DNA of 64,000 nucleotides from Istiophorus platypterus (Eukaryota; Chordata; Actinopteri; Istiophoriformes; Istiophoridae): positions 11,584,589 to 11,648,588 of the forward strand of contig CM029112.1 in assembly GCA_016859345.1 (NCBI GenBank), written 5' to 3'. Each line of letters begins with the position of its first letter. Position 1 is the stretch's first letter. Positions 12,401-24,811 of this stretch are shown here, piece after piece. The position numbers and the translations under genes were made by a program. The notes under the pieces were generated by a model. The model did no database searches. It had not been told where the DNA came from and saw only the letters and a list, made by a program, of their open reading frames with translations.

Positions 12401-13699
12401 GGGTCACAGGATGACCAACAAGATAGGAAAGCTCTACATTATGTTTGTTCTGCTACACAAAATCCCCCCTTTTTTAACATTACATTCCTTATATCTTTGA
12501 TTTTTTAACTTCTTTGTTACTGAGTCATTTTTGGTCTATAAGAGTGATTTAGATAAAAAAAAAAGAAAACACTGTCTAATAGACCTGTTCACAGCCTATA
12601 GACAATATGTGACTGCAGACAAGGGGATCTCTTGAAGACACTGAGTTGTTTTAGGGGGATCTCAAGTGGAGCTGCAATGATTTGTCAATTAATCGATCAG
12701 TCAACTGATATAAAAACGATCACCAGCTATTTTGATAATCAAAAGTTAAAAGATGAAAAATGTCAAAAGAAAAATCTGTTTTCGGGGTCTCATATATAAT
12801 GATTTCCTGTTTCTCTCTGTTTAGTGTTATATTAAACTGAATATATCTTTAGGGTTTGGACTTTTGTTCAAATGAAACAAAACACCAAACTGGTGATTAG
12901 TATTGACATTTTCACCATCATCTTTCATTTTACAGACCAAACAGTTGATTGGGAAAATAATGGCACGTTAACCCGATGATGAAAAGGATCATTAGTAACA
13001 GCCCTTGTCTTGAGCCAAACAACAATTGCATTAGAGCCAATACTACAGCTAACGATTACCTAGATTATCGTGAAATTTACTGACTGTTTTCTCATTGTTG
13101 AGTAATGTGCATTTTGTCAGCAAAGTGTCAAAAGCGATGACCTGAAAAAAACAGTTGACAACTATTTGAGCGTCTCTACGGTCGATTGTTTTTGATAGTT
13201 TCAAACTATTGTACAGCGAGGCCACGATCACGCTGTGACCTGTCAACAAAGCCCGGCGTCACCACACTATGACCAGATCAGGCGAGCCGGTCGCTTCAAG
13301 ACACCCAGGAGAGAGAGCTGGGGACCGGGGAGTCCCGAGATGACCTTCAGCAGAAACACGAGCGGCCGGAGGAAACGGGCTGCCGACTGCGTCTTATCTG
13401 ACTTCCAGTGCAGCTGGACGATCCAGGGACAACGTGTTACCCGAGTCTGCCGTAAAAAAAAAAAAACAGCGAGCGACCCTTACTGCAAAATAAACCCACA
13501 TTAGCTAGCCACCTAGCGGGCTAACTAGCCACCGCGCTAGCCACGGCTAAACGCGGGGTCTTGTTCTCTCACACGGGCCGAGAGGCGCAGCGGGCGACGG
13601 TCGGAGCCCGTCCTGCCGACCCGGCTCGGACCGACAGCGCGAAAAAAAAAAAAAGGCAGGACTCACCGGGAGACCGTTGAGAGACCGGATTCCTCTCAT
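7627..13699 (-). CDS. uqcrc2: UQCRC2, cytochrome b-c1 complex core protein 2 (14 coding exons)
   Basis: Core subunit of respiratory complex III, on the matrix side of the inner mitochondrial membrane. It is a non-catalytic M16 peptidase relative. Exons (high to low): 13667-13699, 11726-11830, 11496-11645, 11183-11247, 11015-11071, 10769-10893, 10412-10509, 10134-10191, 9579-9674, 9233-9432, 9018-9098, 8829-8905, 8551-8704, 7627-7710. They sum to 1383 nt, 460 residues (human 453), with phase agreeing at all 13 junctions. The N terminus (MRGIRSLNGLPKRCYAAAARR) is basic and lacks acids, as expected for a matrix presequence. KLPNGLVIASLENYSP, YCPDY, LGAGPHVKRGSN and ASYSDSGLFGIYTI match mammalian UQCRC2. 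There is no HxxEH zinc motif; GVSHVLRL stands in its place. It is ubiquitous housekeeping with a CpG promoter. Intron 9 has a (GT)n acceptor tract. Confidence 0.97.
9435..9487. repeat. (CA)n microsatellite touching the uqcrc2 exon 10 acceptor
   Basis: A pure CA run of about 52 bp, which is (GT)n in the transcript. It ends two bases from the acceptor: gtgtag|GTGAGC. It takes the place normally held by the polypyrimidine tract. Confidence 0.95.
12670..13007 (+). repeat. Dispersed repeat with palindromic ends (copy in uqcrc2 intron 1)
   Basis: Starts GAGCTGCAATGATTTGTCAATTAATCGAT, carries a core like CTGAATATATCTTTAGGGTTTGGACTTTTGTTC, and ends ATCATTAGTAACAGCCC. Both ends are inversely related (GCTGCAA...ATTA / TAAT...TTGCAGC). 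It belongs to the same family as copies at 4735, 18834, 30140, 30940, 31668, 44068, 49880 and 54125. Confidence 0.7.
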
Positions 13700-13840
13700 G
13701 ACTCCGGATTCTCCTTCAGCCGGCACGGGAAGGAAGATATGGCGGCGGAGTGACGTCACGCCCACAATGCACCGCGCCGAGCAGAGAGGATCCAGGGGCG
13801 CAAGATGACGCGCGCCGCAGCGGCTCCTCGCCGCGGCGCG
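13500..13840 (-). promoter_or_regulatory. CpG-rich promoter / 5' end of uqcrc2
   Basis: GC- and CpG-rich sequence surrounds the first coding exon. It contains TTAGCTAGCC (13501-13510), CTAACTAGCC (13521-13530) and GCTAGCC (13536-13542) just inside intron 1. Upstream of the ATG on the minus strand the leader is short and GC-rich. No TATA box is evident. Confidence 0.6.
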
Positions 13841-15525
13841 TCCACGGGGGGAGAAAAGCTCTGTGGAGACCGTGTCTCCTAATTTATCAGCTTCGTGGGT
13901 CCGAATAATGAGTAAACTCATCATTAAGTTCATCTCATAACAACGAGATGATGTGGACTAACGGGACCGATGGGAATTACAGCGCTTCAGAACTCGTCTT
14001 GAAATTCATTTGGTTTCTAAGCTTTTCCGTAATCAAAGAAATTCAAGGATTTTTAGATCCAAAGGTACGAAGGGAACAGTTAATGGCTCATCTAAGTAAT
14101 TAAAATAGAAATAAAAAGTAAAATATAAACAGCCGGGCTCAGGTTGTAGTCCTCACTGTATAACACACCACGTCAATGAAACTTCCTGTTTCTTCTTCTG
14201 AAAGTTTTCATCTGTTCACAAAAGTGAACACTTTTAGAGTTTAATGCGACCCCTTAGAAAATATTTTTGTTGAAAAAAAGGCCACATAATTATTCGAAGA
14301 TATATCTCATTATTATAATACACCCTAACCCCTTTAGAAATTTCTAAAGACCCCAAAAGGAGAGTCTGTATAAATTTTCTACTTATTTGAATTTTTCATG
14401 TTTTGTTAAATTATATTTTCTGTGGAAAAAAATAAAGAAGCTTCACAGAAGTGCTCTAAACAAAAGAAAAACCTGTTTGGAGACCTTTTTTCATAATTAG
14501 GAGAAAATTATCAAGTAATTATGGGATCTTAAAATTATGAGAAAATGTTATCATTAATCTTTGATAATTGACTAGATTTTTTTTTTTAAAGCCTCTTTTC
14601 TGGTTTCCCTCTTCAAGGTCTTTTCTTTATAAAAACTGATTTTAATTGATGATTTTGTGCCCTAATGATTTATTCATTTCATTATTTATTAATTTTCAAT
14701 CTATCTACATTCTCACTAGGTTTGGCAGCTTATTTAATACACAATATTTTGACTTACTGAATTTTCCCTTTCTTTTCAACACATGCTGCTATGTCTAACT
14801 AATTATAATTTTTTAAAGTATAATTTGGGAAGACATTTTTTTAATTATTCTTGAAATGATTTCATAGATTTCTTGCTCTTTTCTCAGCATGAAATATTGC
14901 AAAAAAAGAAATTTGATTTCATTGTTTGCAAGAACAAACAGCCCTAAATTTAAGTTTTCCAATAATAGACTGGACCATATTTCTTAGCATTTAAAATATA
15001 TAGATTGCACATTGCATACATATTTTTTTATGTACTGTTCTTATCAGCTGTGTGTAATTTCTGTCTTAACCCCTGGCTTTGTTTGTTGTTGCTATTGATG
15101 GCTGAAACAATAAAAGTATAACAAAATCAATGAAAATAAAAGCGAAGCAGGAATTATGAGGGGGTTAACGGTCCTGTACTGTGGGACATCCATTGGCCTC
15201 TGTTCATTACTGTTCATGAAGCTACACTGTGTGAATGCCAGAGCTTGTTTGCACTGAAATAGTCACGATTTTGCAGGTACTGTTTCACTGTTACAAAACA
15301 AACAAACAAAAAAAAAACATAATAAAAACGACAAAACAGCAAAAGTTGTTTTGTTAAGTTAAAAGAATGAAAATTAAAAAAATATTATTGAACATGGGAT
15401 TTGAATGCAAACTAGTAGTGTACAAAAAACCCTCAAACAAAACAAAACAAAACTATTCTGTGAAATAGAGAAAAACAAAAAACAAAAACAGGCACACTTG
15501 CATTCACAGTAACGAATTAAATGTC
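13841..15525. other. Gene-free spacer between uqcrc2 promoter and KLHL 3' end
   Basis: AT-rich sequence with several homopolymer runs. I see no ORF of substance, no splice-linked exons and no recognised repeat. A TATAAA-type context or other promoter element is not evident. Confidence 0.6.
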
Positions 15526-15531
15526 TTTATT
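15526..15531 (-). terminator. Candidate poly(A) signal AATAAA of the KLHL gene
   Basis: AATAAA on the minus strand, about 715 nt after the stop at 16244-16246. It gives a conventional 3' UTR. The stretch between shows no other gene. Confidence 0.55.
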
Positions 15532-16243
15532 AGAGCCCAACTCCATTTAGATTCACTAAAAAGCATGACGCACGCTACGTTACAAAAATATACTCAACAT
15601 GTTACAGGTAGTAAAGACAATCATTCAAAATATACAAAGTTTAATTACAAAAAACACTGCTCACATATAGCCTTCTTTCCACAGGTAACCTTTAAAAATA
15701 GTCATGATTTGATTCTTTGGCCCACAGAGCATCTTTTGATAGTGAAATGTTTTTTTTAAAGCTCATTCTCACAGCTAGTCACACTGCAATAAATACATCA
15801 CATAATAACAATACAAAAATACGCTATGTTGGCCGGGAAAAGTCTTCACAGATCTGAGGTGCTCAGACACAAAAACAATACCCTAGTTCACATCATACAG
15901 ACAGTGAGTTCAGACGGCGGACTTAGTCGTCCATCACAGTTGCTTGAGATCATGTGTGTCGGCTGCGTTCCCTTTGCCTCCCTGCACAAGGGAGGGACCC
16001 AAGTGAGCGAGACCTCATTCCACAAAGTTGTAAGTGATTTGAAAAAAACAAAAAACAAACAAAAAAATCCTTTTTGCCGCCAGTAACAGCTCAAACAGCA
16101 CACTGCCAAATCCAGGCATCGCTTCTCTCAGCTCACCGGTCTCCACAGCTCAGAGCTCTGTAGGGCATTGTCCGCAAGGGGGGAGGGGTGCAAATACTAA
16201 CAAGGAAAGATTCCTCCACAGTGTCCTGTGAGTAGTGGCCTAC

Positions 16244-19200
16244 TCAGTTGTCATTTGGCGTCCCAGGAGAGCTGCTCATGTGGATGTCCTTCCTCAGCTG
16301 GAGAGACACACAACTGAGCCAGCTGCGACTGGTGGGCATTTCCCCGACAATCTCCCACGTGTCCGTCTCGTCGCAGTACCTCTCAATAGTGTCATGGTAT
16401 CTGCATGTAAAACCCATCAGAATTATCACACAGCATTGTTTTTTTTTTTCCACTGAGAAGAAAAGCTGTGAATATATTTGTCCTCCTGTTTTAATCTACA
16501 GGAGTAAAATCAGGAACCAAAAGCCCCTTTTTGTACCGTCCTTTTTGCATTTTCACTCTATCTGAACAGCCAACCTTTCATGAAGATTTGGTAGGGTCAC
16601 ACATGATTATATGTCAATTCCCCACTGAGGATGGGTGCAGAAGAGGATAAGCAGAGTTGGAAAGAGACTAAACAGAAATCTCTGCTCAGTGCTTTATCGT
16701 CCTTTATTTCTGTATTACATTCAGGCAAACTGCACTGAATCAAATAGCAAATAATACGGTTTGTTTCCCCTTTTTTCCATGGTTCCTGGGACATTGTGAA
16801 GTACTTGCTGTGAAGCAGAGACTTTTGGGGGTTAGAGGAGCTAAATGTAGAGCCTAGGTACTACTTTTGAAATGCAGGTAAGTTCTTAAAGTGGTTCCTG
16901 GAAAAAAGAATTAGATGACTAGCACACATACAAGCAACTTTTCCAGACTGCCCCTCACCTGTCCCAGCCTTCTTCTCCTCCCAGGACGTAGATCTTTCCA
17001 TCCACTACGGCAGCACCGGGTCGGTAGCGTCGTTCTTTCATTGGGGCGCACATGGTCCACTGGTTGGTTTTGGGATTGTAACACTCCACCTTATCGGTGT
17101 TCTCTGTGGAGGCATGCCACCCCCCTGGAAGAGGAAAGGAGAGATTCAACAAGACAAAAAAGGTTGCATTTGTTGAACGGTGGGCAGCGTGAATCTTGGA
17201 AAGGCTGAGGGCCGAGCGCTGGAAAGTGTCATACCTATGACATAGATCTTTCCTTTGAGCGTACAGACTGCTGAACCGGAGCGAGCGATCTGCATTGGGG
17301 CGACCTCAGTCCATACTGAGGTTTTAGGGTTGTACACCTGAGCGAGGTCTGTGCCATCGCCATCCTCTAGAACTGCACCACCTACCAGGGGCACAGAGAG
17401 ACATATGGACACGTGAGGGGAAAAAAAAAATATATAAAATTAAAAATAAAAAGCAGAACATCAACAATAGCCTGCATGTGTGTAACCTGCATCGCATACC
17501 AGTAACATAGAGCAGTCCGTCCAGGGCCACCACAGCAGGACTTGTGACGGCCATCTTGACAGACTCTGTGAACTGCCAGGAGTTGGTGTGGGGGTTGTAG
17601 CACTCCACTGAGTCCAGACGAGACCGTCCCTCCCACCCTCCCACCGCATAAACGAACCCGTCCAGCATCACCAGGCCTGAGAGGAAAGAGGGGAGAGAGG
17701 GAAATTCTGACAGCCATTAATGATAGCAACATTTTGTATTAAAAAAGGTAAGATATTCACCCTACATTTATATTTTTAGAGCTTTGAAATACCGTGCGAG
17801 AACTTAAAACAGAACATTACGCCGAGCCTTCGCCAATGGTTCTGCTTTTGTTTGCACATCTGCAAGTTCTGCAGATAAGTTACTGCAACTAAGTTTTGGC
17901 ACTTTCTCAGATACCCAAGAGTTTGTCGACAGTGTTATCAGGAATGGTCAAGAACTAGATGAAAAAGATGAGAATTTGATGAGCTGTTTTGGCCACTGAG
18001 CGGCTTGTGCTGACCAGTGTAAATGAGAAAGAAAAAAAAAAATTCCAGTGCCACTTCTACAATCGTTTTCTGACCTAAAAAAAAAACAAAGGGAAGCTTC
18101 ATCAGTTGATTCATCAAAGTCTGTTTACAAGTTTTTGGGAGTACTACTGCTGATGCAAAAAAAAAAAAAAAAAGCCGGATAGTATCTTTTGTGGCTCCAA
18201 TTGGGCAAAGACTGATTAATTGCCTAATGCAGTGTCACTTGAGTCAGCATCAGTTGGAATTGAAGACCAAAAACGAGGAATTTCAAGCTAAAGTGCAGCT
18301 AAAAATATTATAATCATAAAATGCTCCTTACCTAACTCAGACCGAGCCACATTCATGGGGGCCATCTCCATCCAGGAGTCAAAGCAGGGGTCGTAACGCC
18401 ACATCTCCCTGCTGGCTGAGCCGTCGGGAAACTCCCCTCCTGCCAAATACAGAGTCGAATCTACAGAGGGACAAGGGAGAGGAGGAGGAGGAGGAGGAGA
18501 CGTGGGAGTCATTTGTCATGTGAAATACATCTAAGCTTAGTCGCTCCTTTGAGAGCAGACACAATATGGAATCACTTATGAGTAAATCTGAATCTAAAAC
18601 GGAACTGACAGCGTTCCCTCACCTGACACGACCAGGCCGTGTTTGCTCACGGCGAAGGGCAGGCAGGCCAGATTCTTCCACTGATTCGTCACGGGGTCAA
18701 AGCTTTCGACGCTGCGCAGCACCACCTTGTCATCCTCCCCGCCGACTGTCACGATCACTTCAGCCGTCCCTGGGAGAGGAACAGAGGAGTGAGCCGAGGC
18801 ATGCCCCTGTCCGACAAGACGCAGTGATGTGTGGAACTGCAACTAATGATTATTTTCAGTGTCAGTTAATCTGACAACTTGTTTTTCCCCTCAATGTAAC
18901 CACTTAGTCCGAAAAATGTTGGAAAAAAAGTCCAAAACCTGAAGACGTCTGGTTTAATGTCATACAAGTACAAGAAAGCCAGAAAATATTCAAGTTAAAT
19001 AAGTGAATTTTCAGCAGTTTTGCTAAAAGACCAAAAAAAACCCATCCCAAAACTGTTATAATTAATTGATTATTGAAAATTTGCTGATTAATTAACTGAC
19101 TAAGCACCTGACAAAGTGTAGGAGCAGAAACCAGGTGTTTGAGTAGTCTAGATACCCATAAAATGCGTGGGACATTAAAAAAGACAAACCATCTTAAATA

Positions 19201-20217
19201 CACTAAAAAAAACTAAAAAAAAACAAAAACATAAATGTCAGAAAACGACAGACAATTTAAAAGTTAAATCCAAAGTACTACAGAGACACAGAGATAAGAA
19301 CATTTTATTCTAGAAAGTTCCTAAAATTCAACTCAAGAAGAGGAAAAAACAAAAAAAGCACTAAAGAAAGCAGGTAGAGAAAAAAAACTGGAAGAGACAG
19401 ACAAAGACACGGCCTCTACCCATAATGAAAGAGCATGAGGCACTGGCTCTCTGACATTCTGGATGTGCAGGTGTGCGGTGCTTTTACCTGTGGACCTGCG
19501 AGGCCTCGCTCTGGGGCAGTAGAGTTCTCCTCGGCGGTCCTTTAGCAGCAGGTAGTCCTTGGCCTCGGAGATGAGCCTCTGGCAGCCCTGGTTCTCCCTC
19601 ACCACGTCCACTGACTCGATCACGTCGTGGAGGTAGTAGGGGCTGATGAGAGGCAGGCGGATATGCTCGAGGACCTTTGAGGATCGAATGAAGGGAGAGA
19701 AATCTGATTAACGCAGACAGCTTGTCTTAGTCGCTGCCACTGTAGCTCTGATGCAACTTTAACCCGGGCTCTTCTGAGGGAAAAGCTTGGGATTACCCCC
19801 CGCCCCCCCTCCAAAAAAAACAAAAAGACACTGAGAAACCACATACATCCACAAAAAGAACAAGATGAGATGGAGAACCGTGTGTATTTTCACCTGACAA
19901 CTATGTGGCTATAGTCAACATCTCTCATACACCAGGAGACAGAAAGACAAATACCCGAGCTTGTGTAACCTCAAGTGAATCTGACCTTTTCAAAGCTCTG
20001 TTTGCGAGAGGGGCATTTATTCAACCACAAAATGGCAGCCTCGAACACCACCTCCTCTTTGGGGACGTTGAGATGGTCACTGGCGATGATTTCTGTCAGT
20101 TTGTCCACGCACAGGGACAGGAACTCCTCCTGGAGACGAGGCGATCGGAGAGAATTTGAAAAGGGTTCATTTAATTAAATGTAAATGAGAACTTGCTTGA
20201 CCTGCTTCACCCATGTG

Positions 20218-20295
<78 letters not shown>

Positions 20296-21974
20296 CCATG
20301 AACGTTAATCACTCAGAGGCCTTGCTTTGACAGCTGACTGGCAGGTAGATTATCTCCGTTAAACCCCTTTCACACATGAAACCCACGACACTGCCAGGCT
20401 CAGTTATCCTGCTTGGATACTGGTGGACAGTTGTTACTCGCCAGCTCAGAAATAATTTCTATTCATTCACCCAGAAAAAAGGAAAAAAAATTAAACAAAC
20501 AAACAACTAAATGTTTGACTGATTCAAGTTAACGTTCATAGAGCTGTTCGCGCGGACATCTGATGGCGCCCACATTGAGGACACTGGTGCAACAAGGTGT
20601 ATGTGGGTCCTTAGCAAAGAGCAAATGAACGAATCGATTAATAGAGAAAATTATCAATGGGTTAAATGATACTGGAGACTTTTTTTTGAGTAAAAGTCTA
20701 ATGATGATATACAGTGTGAGACTGTGGTACTTTGTGGCCCATGATATTTCTCATCCCTAGATGAATTCATCTATTAATAGATAGGCACGCTGATGAAATA
20801 TATGCTATTTGCCATCTGCGGTAGCGTCCCTGCTCTTCTACCCTGAGGAATAATTCTTTGTTTCATGTAAATGTGTTAAGTTTTTATGATGAAAGTGGAG
20901 TCATGGTCTTTAAATCGCACTAGGTGAACTTTATCCACTTGTGGGAAAACCCTGAGGTCACCAGAGGTTAAGCTGGAAGTCAGCGGGAACCTCGATTTTT
21001 CGTTAGTTTAGCCAGAAACAGGCAGCCATAACCACCCGGTTATTTCCTCCATAAACTGTTTTATCGATCGACCTCCCAGAGAAGACGATTCACTGGCCCC
21101 GACGGCCTCTTCACCTGCTGAGAAACGCTGCTGAAGTGCTCGAGGATGTAGTCCATGCTGCGCTTCTCCAGCCCCTTACAGGAGTGGGCCTCGGCGAAGC
21201 AGTGGATCCCCACGCAGTTCATCTCGTCCATCTGACGCTCCATGAAACGACAGCAGGCCTCCCGAACGGCCATCACGTCCAGCAGGTTGGCCGCCGCCAG
21301 CAGGGCCTGCCGGGAAATTCGGGGGGCTCGTTCAAGCGCGCGTGCGGCTTAGGAAGGGAAAAGAGAGGAAGGTGCGAGCGGAGGCTTTACCTGCACATTC
21401 GCCTTGGAGATGTAGACCTCTGATGTGTAGGCGTAGCTCACCAGCATGCCGATCATCTGAGGCTCAACTCCGTTGATGGCCACACGCTCCTGTTTGGACT
21501 CTATCAGGTCCGTGGAAAACATGGCCTGAGGGGAGAGAGACACAGACACAGACACGGACACAGTTCTAGGCTGTTGACAGAGACTTGGACAACAGGTGTC
21601 CCGTCCCTTGACACATACGGGGGAGGGCGTCCTCTCCTCACCTGGAAGTAAGAGCTGAAGGAGGCGAGCACGATGCGGTGACAGGGGAACTCCTGTCCTC
21701 CGCAGCACAGAGTCACATCGCAGAAGGCGTTGTTGAGCCGCAGGCTGTTCAGGCCCTGCAGGACGGTGCCGGGGTGCCTGGTCTCCACGAACAGGTAGTC
21801 CTCGCTGCTCATGGAGGCCGGAGGACCGGCGGCGGCGGCTGAGGCGGAGGCGGAGGAGGAGGAGGCGCCGGCGGCGGCGGAGGCGGAGGCGCCGGCGTCC
21901 TCCTGCGCCGCGAAGGTGGCGTTGATGGCGGAGAGAGTCGGCAGAGCGGCGCTGACGGCGATGATTTCGGCCAT
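16244..21974 (-). CDS. Kelch-like (BTB-BACK-Kelch) protein, paralogue not identified (11 exons)
   Basis: KLHL proteins are mostly substrate adaptors for cullin-3 ubiquitin ligases: BTB and BACK bind CUL3 and the Kelch propeller binds the target. Exons: 21642-21974, 21391-21525, 21115-21306, 19986-20129, 19488-19674, 18623-18769, 18332-18460, 17500-17676, 17235-17381, 16959-17124, 16244-16400; 1914 nt, 637 residues, all phases consistent. The start is the ATG at 21974 (GTC ATG G, good context); an internal Met about 55 residues later (MSSEDYLF) is an alternative. Residues 24-53 are an Ala/Ser tract from GC-rich repeats. BTB about 78-190 (NNAFCDVTL, HRIVLASFSSYFQAMF), BACK about 195-300, then six Kelch repeats with GG motifs (TVGGED, LAGGEF, AVGGWEG, VTGGAV, VIGGWHA, VLGGEEG), roughly one per exon. 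The RPRRSTG linker before the propeller recalls KLHL24/KLHL35-type proteins, but the whole does not match any human KLHL I remember. Confidence 0.93.
18834..19116 (-). repeat. Dispersed repeat with palindromic ends (copy in KLHL intron)
   Basis: Begins AACTGCAACTAATGATTATTTTC and ends in AT-rich GATTAATTAACTGAC sequence, with AGAAAGCCAGAAAATATTCAAG in the middle. Same family as the copy at 12670, in inverse orientation. Confidence 0.65.
20223..20291. repeat. (CA)n microsatellite
   Basis: About 68 bp of pure CA in the intron between KLHL exons 3 and 4, preceded by GCGCGC. Confidence 0.95.
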
Positions 21975-22445
21975 GACGAGCCTGGGACGACGGGACACGC
22001 AGCCGGTCGTGTGACTGTCAGCGCGTCGGCTCCGACGGGCCCCGGTCCGAGAAAGACATCAGTAAATAAGAGAGAGACGGGGCGACGGGGGAGGCGGCCG
22101 GGGACCGTCCGCCAGCTCGCTAATGAGGCTTAACGCAGACGGGGCCGCTCGGCGGAGCGAACCGGCCGTTTTCTACCGCGTCGAAACCAGGGCGACGGCT
22201 TCCGGGAGGGACGCGGGCGACGCACGGACAGGTGAGGCCGACGCACGGACAGGTGAGGTCGAGCGCTCGGCAGCTGTAACGGTGACACACGCGTTACCCG
22301 TTGGACACAGTCGTGACCGCTACGGCGCCCGCACCGTCTCCCGCACACACACGCACGCACACACACGCAGCGGGGCGTCGGACGGTAATGAGCGGCGGCC
22401 ACCGGAAGCCCCGCCCACCGCCGCGGCGCAGCTCTGGATAGTTCA
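21975..22445 (-). promoter_or_regulatory. CpG-rich promoter and 5' UTR of the KLHL gene
   Basis: Very high GC and CpG content directly upstream of the KLHL start, falling off abruptly at about 22445 into AT-rich DNA. It includes a perfect 20-bp tandem duplication (22219-22258) and short CACACG runs. ORFs in both directions here are GC artefacts. No TATA box is seen. Confidence 0.65.
22219..22258. repeat. Perfect 20-bp tandem duplication
   Basis: The unit CGACGCACGGACAGGTGAGG occurs twice back to back within the KLHL CpG island. Confidence 0.9.
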
Positions 22446-24183
22446 CCCCCTCAAACTTCCTGCTTCGTTTTATTTATTTATCCATTTGCAAAATTTGATG
22501 CTAAGATTTATTTATTTTTTTATATAATTGAATTAAATTATAATGTATGATATTCATAATCCAAAAAACTCGAGAAATAAACGATATAAATCTCCAGGAC
22601 ACGGTAAACGAAAAGAGCAGCTCGTATCAATGTTTAACTCTTTGAAGACCTCGGAGGGGTGATAAAGATGAACGGCCCTAAAGATTCGTCCTTTTTCAGA
22701 TCAATAATCAGAAATCTAGACGCTGAACCTGCCTCGTTTCGGCTCCTGCGACGCTTTTTCTCCCACTGAGTCGGAGCCGTTCACAGTCAGCAGCTTCTGG
22801 TCCAGCATCGTGTTTGTTTCTCAGTTGATCTGACTACTCCTGTTATTTGGGACTAAGGTAGTAGCCAGTTTATGATATAGGTTACTAAATTATTACATCG
22901 ATTCCCTAACTTTAACTTTCAATCTTTACATTTTTTTGGGACATTTTTAAAAACCAGTATTAATTGATTCTTGGCCACTTGGGAGCTGTAAACGGAATGC
23001 TGATATATTTTTACTTTTAAAGTTAAATATTCAAACATATTAACAATGACTTGCAGGGTCGTATTTAGCTGGTCTGGCCTCAGGGAGCGGTGATAAATTT
23101 CAGGCCGGCATATTGTTATAATCAACCGGCACAGTCATTGTATGATTGTGGTTTTATGTGTGTTTATATTTGTTTGAGTTTTTTTTTTTTAAATCTTATT
23201 TATTCTTTGCGCCTCGATCCGTAGGAAAAAATGCTATTTTTGCCATGTTGTGAGTCGATGTATATATTATGTGCATAAGTGTGGATTTATATAAACGAAT
23301 CAACAGGGAACTTGAATGTTCCTGAGCTAAACACCACCTTACATATGTTTTATTTTAACGTGAATGTGCTTTATCTCCTCAAAGCCACCCACTAAAAATA
23401 GTAGATTTACTTTAGGTGGTAAGTTCTTATCACATAGCCACCCACCCATGCTTTGTATGAATTTAATTAACTACAAACTCAATTTCCTCTTATCTTTTTT
23501 CAGATTCACAGCAAGTCTTCTATTTTTCAGGAGTTAAACCTTACTGGCTTCTCATGAGCCAGAATCACCATAAACTCTCTCTCTCTCTATTCTCTTGTGC
23601 AACGGTTGGTGGCCCCAGAATTTAAACAGGGGAAGCAGAAGCATGCATTTACTTTGCATCATATCAGTTGCCTATTTCACATCAAGCAGACATGAAGAAA
23701 CATTAGATATTATTCTGAGTCATGGCTCTGGTCGTTGGGAGAAAAACAACCATCTCTTTAACTGCTAAATGCTTTGATATGAGCTTTTTCGTAGATTTTT
23801 CTTTTCTGCACTTTGTGGTGGGCAGTTTCAAGTGGGTTCATCAGAGCTTTCTGTCTGAAAACAGCTTCCTGGAGTGTTTTGCCTTTGGCTTCCCTGTACA
23901 TTTCTGAACATCACATTGACTGCAATCAAGAACAATGCAGTTTTCTGACTGTACCTGGAATAGGATCTACATGTGGTTAATACAGTTCTTTAAGCTGTAC
24001 TTGTGGTGTCAAAAGGGTGAATTTAGTTCTTTATTTTGAGTACTTTTGACCACTACACTTGATTCTCAAAAATGTATTGGTTTACCTTGTGGGGAACAAC
24101 TTTTTTGTTTGGAAGGTGACTCCTCACAATGTAACTTTGTGAACATACTTATGGCCCCACAATGTCAAGAATACAAGTGTCCA

Positions 24184-24225
<42 letters not shown>

Positions 24226-24802
24226 AACACACATACTGGCATCAGAGAGTGTTAAATTGCAGACCTTAATTTAAACAAGTTTTTTCCGTGTTTGACAATC
24301 TTGTTGTCAAATTAATTATTAAAAACATGCAAAAGCACAACCAAATCAGCCACGACTTCTGCTATCTCATCAATGGATGGAAATGGAAACAATCAGAAAT
24401 TCTACATCAAAACATATCTTGTTTTTGTCTACACAGGTTTGTTCACTGATTTTCTTCATTTAAAATCAAGTATAAGGCAATCTGTATCATTTTGTCTTAA
24501 ATTTTTTCTTCTCTTTTTGAACCAGACCTCTAGAGGGCATCATTCATACTGTAGGACCAGACTCTCCAGTCCTGCTGATTGTAACATGGATAATAGTTTA
24601 TTAACAGAGCAGTACACAATGTTATTCCTCCTGTAGAAAGTAGTATTTCATTTTTGATGACTTTAAAGGATTGGAATTGCTTTGGAGAAACCATTTGCTG
24701 AATCATCTTTGTTTCATAAGGAAAATCTAACTACTGGCTCTCTTTAGAAAAGATTCAGTCTCATTTTAACTTTCAAACAGAATTATTATTCACTGTTCAT
24801 GT
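22446..24802. other. Gene-free spacer between KLHL promoter and anks4b 3' end
   Basis: AT-rich, with no supported exon. It holds a (CA)n microsatellite at 24186-24232. ORFs on either strand have no domain or splice context. Confidence 0.6.
24186..24232. repeat. (CA)n microsatellite
   Basis: About 46 bp of CA with terminal CAAA interruptions. Confidence 0.95.
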
Positions 24803-24808
24803 TTTATT
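24803..24808 (-). terminator. Poly(A) signal AATAAA of anks4b, 3 nt after the stop codon
   Basis: The minus strand reads TTG TGA TCC AATAAA. The hexamer lies three nucleotides past the stop, predicting a tiny 3' UTR if used. A second TTTATT near 24596 could serve a longer isoform. Confidence 0.6.
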
Positions 24809-24811
24809 GGA

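Noticed and set aside
13235..13504. Plus-strand ORF of 89 codons in uqcrc2 intron 1
   Set aside because: No domain, no splice or promoter support; GC-rich sequence near a promoter.
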